A stretch of DNA of 9,042 bases from the NCBI GenBank assembly GCA_964568355.1, contig CAZMRK010000562.1:1-9042 (forward strand), in the 5' to 3' direction. Each line of letters starts with the position of its first letter. Position 1 is the first letter of the stretch. The notes under the pieces were generated by a model. That model searched no databases and was not told where the DNA came from. It saw only the letters and a program-made list of their open reading frames with translations. Below, in pieces: positions 5,550-9,042 of the stretch. Source of the DNA: JAJPJX01 sp964568355. Its GTDB lineage: Bacteria > Acidobacteriota > Terriglobia > Bryobacterales > Bryobacteraceae. The position numbers and the translations under genes are program-made.

Positions 5550-7760
5550 TCAGATAAACAGCGGAACAGCTACCAGGGTGATGGTGCTGAGCAGCTTGAT
5601 CAGTACATGCAGCGAGGGGCCGGCCGTATCTTTGAACGGATCGCCGACCGTATCGCCCACGACGGCCGCCTTATGGGCATCGGAACCCTTGCCGCCAAAC
5701 GCACCGGTTTCGATGTACTTCTTGGCATTGTCCCAGGCGCCGCCGCCATTGTTCATGAGAGTGGCCATCAGGATGCCGGAGATCGTCCCGACCATCAGGA
5801 AGGCGGCTACCGCCACCGCGCCCACCGGCATGGGCATGACGCCTCCCGCCGTGGTTTGCACAGTATAGCCGGAGCTGGTAAAGGTGCGGAAGATAATGCC
5901 CACCACCACCGGGCCTGCCACCGCCAGGATTCCGGGAACCACCATGGCTTTCAGGGCGCCGATGGTCACGATGTCCACGCAGGCCCCGTAGTCCGGATCG
6001 GACGTGCCTTCCATAATTCCCTTGTTCGTCCGGAATTGCCGGCGGACTTCCTCGATCACCGTCTGCGCGGCCTTGCCCACCGCCTTCACCGCGAAGGAAC
6101 TGAACAGGAAGACCAGCATAGCGCCCAACAACGCGCCAGTGAAGACCGGTACGTGCCCGATGTCCACCGAGAACCGCGTCTCAGCCGGCCATTTCAGGAT
6201 CTGCTTTACCTCGTCGATATAGGCCGAGAACAGCAGGAATGCAGCCAGCGCCGCGCTGCCGATCGCATAGCCTTTGGTCAGAGCCTTGGTCGTGTTGCCA
6301 ACCGAATCCAGGCGGTCCGTACGGCGCCGGATCTCTTCCGGCTGGCCGGACATCTCGATGATGCCGCCCGCGTTGTCGGTAATCGGCCCAAACGTATCCA
6401 TCGCCAGAATATAGGCTGCCGTCGAGAGCATGCCCATGGTGGCGATCGCGGTGCCGTAGAGCCCCGCCGCCTGCTCGGTGATTCCGGTCAGCCCGGCGTT
6501 GATTCCCAGGTAGTAAGAGGCCAGAATCGCCGCGGAAATGACCACCACGGGAGCCGCAACGCACTCCAGGGCCACCGCGAATCCGGAGATGATGGTGGTC
6601 GCCGCGCCCGTCTTGCACGATTCGGCAATGGAGAGCACCGGCCGGTATTTATACTCCGTATAGTATTGCGTGATATAGACGAACAGGAAGCTGGTCATGA
6701 TGCCGACCACGCCCGCCAGAAACAGCATCATGTTGCCTTTCAACAACATCTGCACGGCGGCGAAAAACCCGGCCATGGCCAGTACCGTGGTCACATAGTA
6801 ACCGCGATTCAGGGCCTGCATCGGGTCGGCGTCTTCTTTCGTGCTGACCACCAGGACTCCCACGATCGACGCGATCAAACCAAACGCGCGCGCTACCAGC
6901 GGGAACAGAATGCCGTAGATGCCGAAGACCGGAAAGAGGGCCGCGCCCAGAATCATGGCGCCCACATTCTCCGCCGCGGTGGATTCAAACAAGTCGGCGC
7001 CACGACCCGCGCAGTCGCCTACATTGTCGCCCACCAGGTCCGCGATCACCGCAGGGTTACGGGGATCATCTTCTGGAATGCCTGCTTCTACCTTACCGAC
7101 CAGGTCGGCGCCGACGTCCGCCGCCTTGGTATAGATGCCGCCGCCCAACTGGGCGAACAGAGCAACAAAACTCGCGCCAAAGCCGAAGGCCACAATCTGG
7201 GTTGGAACTTCGACCGGGTTGTCCAATCCATTGAAAAGCCAGAACAGCGAAACAACGCCCAGCAGCGATAGCGATACGACACTCAGTCCGGTCACGGCGC
7301 CGCCGCGCAGGGCAATCTGGAGCGCCTTGTTCAGGCTGGTCCGGGCGGCTGCCGCGGTCCGGATGTTGCTACGGATCGAAACCCACATCCCGCTAAAGCC
7401 CGCCAGTGTGGAACACGCCGCGCCCAGCACAAACGATATCGTCATCCGGAACGCCAGCGTCTCACTACCCTTTCCGAAGTAGTATCCGATAAAGATCACT
7501 ACAGCGAGAACCAGGGCGAGGGAAAGAATGGTCTTATTCTGGCGACGCAGAAATGCTTCCGCTCCTTGCTTGATGGCGTTGGAGATCTTCTGCATCTGCG
7601 GGGTCCCCGTATCCTGGCCCAATACATACTTGGACAAGGCCACCGCCACGATCAGAGAGAGGATACTGATGCCGGTCACGGCGAGCAGATATTCATGTCC
7701 GCGACCGGCCGACTCGCTGCTTTGGAGCCACAAAGCGAATCCGTTACTCCATAATTGCAT
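5550..7760 (-). CDS. hppA: K+-insensitive pyrophosphate-energised membrane proton pump (H+-PPase)
   Basis: A 736-residue integral membrane protein with many hydrophobic helices, the usual length for bacterial membrane pyrophosphatases. It hydrolyses cytoplasmic pyrophosphate and pumps protons out. The substrate motifs are intact: DVGADLVGKVEAGIPEDDPRN from Asp215, DNVGDCAGRGADLFES from Asp245, a TFGPITDNAGGI segment, and near the C-terminus GGGAWDNAKKYIE with GDTVGDPFKDTAGPS. In GNTTKALTKG, Lys492 and Thr495 occupy positions that are Ala and Gly in K+-dependent enzymes; this is the K+-independent signature, and known Na+-pumping members are K+-dependent. I chose ATG 7760 because AGGAGG lies ten bases upstream; a TTG at 7829 would add 23 residues but has no support. 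The gene stands alone, converging on the esterase gene and diverging from the ligase gene. Confidence 0.97.
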   Translation of the reverse strand: MQLWSNGFALWLQSSESAGRGHEYLLAVTGISILSLIVAVALSKYVLGQDTGTPQMQKISNAIKQGAEAFLRRQNKTILSLALVLAVVIFIGYYFGKGSETLAFRMTISFVLGAACSTLAGFSGMWVSIRSNIRTAAAARTSLNKALQIALRGGAVTGLSVVSLSLLGVVSLFWLFNGLDNPVEVPTQIVAFGFGASFVALFAQLGGGIYTKAADVGADLVGKVEAGIPEDDPRNPAVIADLVGDNVGDCAGRGADLFESTAAENVGAMILGAALFPVFGIYGILFPLVARAFGLIASIVGVLVVSTKEDADPMQALNRGYYVTTVLAMAGFFAAVQMLLKGNMMLFLAGVVGIMTSFLFVYITQYYTEYKYRPVLSIAESCKTGAATTIISGFAVALECVAAPVVVISAAILASYYLGINAGLTGITEQAAGLYGTAIATMGMLSTAAYILAMDTFGPITDNAGGIIEMSGQPEEIRRRTDRLDSVGNTTKALTKGYAIGSAALAAFLLFSAYIDEVKQILKWPAETRFSVDIGHVPVFTGALLGAMLVFLFSSFAVKAVGKAAQTVIEEVRRQFRTNKGIMEGTSDPDYGACVDIVTIGALKAMVVPGILAVAGPVVVGIIFRTFTSSGYTVQTTAGGVMPMPVGAVAVAAFLMVGTISGILMATLMNNGGGAWDNAKKYIETGAFGGKGSDAHKAAVVGDTVGDPFKDTAGPSLHVLIKLLSTITLVAVPLFI

Positions 7761-7770
7761 CTGGCTTATT

Positions 7771-7776
7771 CCTCCT
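7771..7776 (-). promoter_or_regulatory. Shine-Dalgarno site of hppA
   Basis: Perfect AGGAGG on the minus strand, ten bases before ATG 7760. It fixes the start at 7760 rather than at the upstream in-frame TTG at 7829. Confidence 0.75.
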
Positions 7777-7845
7777 GTAGGAAAACTAGTGCCATCCAGA
7801 ACACATAGAGTACATGCGCGCTGTATCAAAATGCAACTATCCTAT

Positions 7846-7855
7846 TCAGATCTGA
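7846..7855. promoter_or_regulatory. Perfect palindrome between divergent genes, possible operator
   Basis: TCAGATCTGA is a perfect 10-bp palindrome in an AT-rich part of the divergent hppA/ligase spacer. The flanks continue the symmetry imperfectly (TAT on the left, AATA on the right, offset by one base). It lies 91 bases upstream of the ligase start codon and 86 upstream of the hppA start codon. Operator function is inferred only from position and symmetry. Short palindromes arise by chance. Confidence 0.25.
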
Positions 7856-7912
7856 TAATACCTGTTTGTCTGCTGACGTCCCCCTTGCCAGACCTCGCCC
7901 GGGAAAGTGTCG

Positions 7913-7918
7913 TACAAT
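7913..7918 (+). promoter_or_regulatory. Possible -10 box of the acyl-CoA ligase gene
   Basis: TACAAT, five of six matches to the -10 consensus, would place the transcript start near 7925 and give a leader of roughly 16 bases that still contains the ribosome site. The best -35-like hexamer (TTGCCA, 7885-7890) is 22 bases away, which is too far for a standard promoter, so the call is weak. Confidence 0.35.
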
Positions 7919-7928
7919 GCGATACCTT

Positions 7929-7934
7929 GAGGAG
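7929..7934 (+). promoter_or_regulatory. Shine-Dalgarno site of the acyl-CoA ligase gene
   Basis: GAGGAG, six bases before ATG 7941, is a good match to the anti-Shine-Dalgarno sequence and supports that start. Confidence 0.75.
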
Positions 7935-7940
7935 TCCATC

Positions 7941-9042
7941 ATGTTTTTGCCGCTCACCCCGATCCGCTGCCTTTACCGCGGAGTTGACCTCTACGGCAGC
8001 AAGGTCGGAATTGTCTCCGGGGCCGAGCGTTATACTTACGCGGAGTTCGGAGAACGCTGTGAGCGGCTGGCGGCCGGGCTGAAGGCCGAAGGGGTCCTGC
8101 CGGGCGATCGTGTTGCGTATCTCTCCTTCAACAATCATCAATTATTAGAAGGATATTTCGGTGTCGTCCTCGCGCGTGCAGTCGTGATGCCGCTGAATGT
8201 CCGTCTGACCCCCGCAGAGCTGTCCGGCATTCTGAACCATGCCGAGGCAGGCGTGCTGATCTTCGAAAACGACTTCGCTTCCCTGGTGGAACATCTCCGC
8301 CGGTGCTGCCCTGCCATCCGGCGGTTCATTACCCTGAATGACCCGGTTCCCGTCGCCGATCTCACCTACACGGACCTTTTGTCCCAGGGCCGCATGGACC
8401 GTCCGGACGTTTTCTCCTGGAATGAAGCCGATCTCGCGGAGCTCTTCTATACCAGCGGCAGCACAGGCTCGCCGAAAGGCGTCATGCTAGCCCACCGCAC
8501 GCTCTATCTGCATGCTCTTTCCATCATCGCCACGTGCGCCCACGACGATGCCAGCGTAGAGTTGCACACCATCCCTCTGTTCCACGCCAACGGATGGGGC
8601 CGTCCGCAAGCCTGCACCATGATGGGCCAGAAGCAGGTCATGGTTCGCCGCTTTGATCCCACCGCCGTGTTCCGACTCATTCAGGAAGAGCAGGCCACGT
8701 CGATGGCGCTGGTGCCGACCATGGCCAACGCCCTGCTTAACGCTCCGGACCTCGACAACTTTGATATCTCCAGCATGCGCCAGATCCACCTGGGCGGCGC
8801 CGCCGCTTCGCCCGAACTGGTGGACCGCCTGGAACACGCCTTCCGCTGCCAGGTGATGGGCGGCTATGGTCTTACCGAGACCGGTCCGGTGGCCACTTCC
8901 GCCCGGATAAAAGGTACGGTGGCCTTCGCCGACGAACCCGATCGCCTTTTCCGCATGGCGATGGCGGGCTGGCCGCTTCCCGGCGTCGACATTAAAGTCG
9001 TGGATCCCCACATGCGAGAGGTTCCGCGCGACATGCGTTCCA
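7941..9042 (+). CDS. AMP-forming acyl-CoA ligase (medium/long-chain fatty acid type), 3' end cut by window edge
   Basis: 367 codons are open from ATG 7941 to the right edge; the full protein is probably over 500 residues, so the small C-terminal domain is missing here. It belongs to the ANL superfamily: it activates a carboxylic acid with ATP to an acyl-adenylate, then transfers it to CoA, releasing AMP and pyrophosphate. Visible motifs are the N-terminal MFLPLTPIRCLYR and RYTYAEF segment, the phosphate-binding loop YTSGSTGSPKG (170-180), IPLFHANGWG in the acyl-binding region, LGGAAASPELVDRLE, and the adenine/Mg motif GGYGLTETGPV (307-317). The 'FHANGWG' form and the opening resemble the AlkK/FadD-like medium- and long-chain fatty acid ligases, but substrate range cannot be fixed from this fragment. 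Related CoA ligases (for example DMSP- or aryl-acid-acting) are the main alternative. It is cytoplasmic and divergently oriented from hppA. Confidence 0.92.
   Translation, partial: MFLPLTPIRCLYRGVDLYGSKVGIVSGAERYTYAEFGERCERLAAGLKAEGVLPGDRVAYLSFNNHQLLEGYFGVVLARAVVMPLNVRLTPAELSGILNHAEAGVLIFENDFASLVEHLRRCCPAIRRFITLNDPVPVADLTYTDLLSQGRMDRPDVFSWNEADLAELFYTSGSTGSPKGVMLAHRTLYLHALSIIATCAHDDASVELHTIPLFHANGWGRPQACTMMGQKQVMVRRFDPTAVFRLIQEEQATSMALVPTMANALLNAPDLDNFDISSMRQIHLGGAAASPELVDRLEHAFRCQVMGGYGLTETGPVATSARIKGTVAFADEPDRLFRMAMAGWPLPGVDIKVVDPHMREVPRDMRS

Noticed and set aside
5373..7271. A 632-codon open frame on the plus strand
   Set aside because: It lies opposite hppA, whose protein is complete and carries every family motif. 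The antisense product is His/Arg/Gly-rich with no recognisable domain or start signal, which is typical of shadow frames in GC-rich DNA.
1..9042. Search for CRISPR, tRNA, rRNA, insertion-sequence ends, toxin-antitoxin or defence genes
   Set aside because: No repeat arrays, cloverleaf-like segments, transposase motifs or defence-domain signatures were seen by reading; all long frames are accounted for by housekeeping or envelope-related genes.

Overview
The window is chromosomal DNA with high GC content (estimated by eye, not computed), densely packed with ordinary bacterial genes. It fits an Acidobacteriota bacterium of the Solibacter/Bryobacter type. That placement is an inference from three things: the secreted 'ACGPF.PEA' TPR-like protein beside a DUF3142 protein, a K+-independent membrane pyrophosphatase, and the codon bias. 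No 16S or other phylogenetic marker is present. I see no tRNA, rRNA, CRISPR array, insertion sequence, phage gene or integration site.

Layout: (1) A leftward pair occupies 1-3011. A membrane-anchored DUF3142 protein (2202-3011) is translationally coupled by an ATGA overlap to a large secreted TPR-like protein (1-2205, cut by the left edge, probably lacking only its last residues). (2) A divergent rightward pair occupies 3111-5485. A PLP-dependent DegT/DnrJ/EryC1/StrS sugar aminotransferase is coupled, again by ATGA, to a secreted SGNH/GDSL esterase with an N-terminal GxDLY-type domain. (3) A leftward membrane-bound, proton-pumping pyrophosphatase (hppA, 5550-7760) converges on the esterase gene, with a strong hairpin terminator between them. 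(4) A divergent rightward acyl-CoA ligase (AMP-forming, 7941 to beyond the right edge) closes the window.

Functional links: the two coupled pairs are probably two operons read from one divergent intergenic region (3012-3110). The aminotransferase/esterase pair suggests making and trimming of a surface or exported glycan. The DUF3142/TPR pair has no known function, but both products should sit at or outside the cytoplasmic membrane. The pyrophosphatase could use pyrophosphate released by reactions such as the neighbouring ligase's, though they are separate transcription units and this is only suggestive.

Nothing here is a convincing new defence or mobile system. The least characterised part is the DUF3142/TPR pair. 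Other points worth a look are a probable leaderless promoter for the aminotransferase, start-codon choices that differ from the longest open frames, and a perfect 10-bp palindrome between hppA and the ligase gene.
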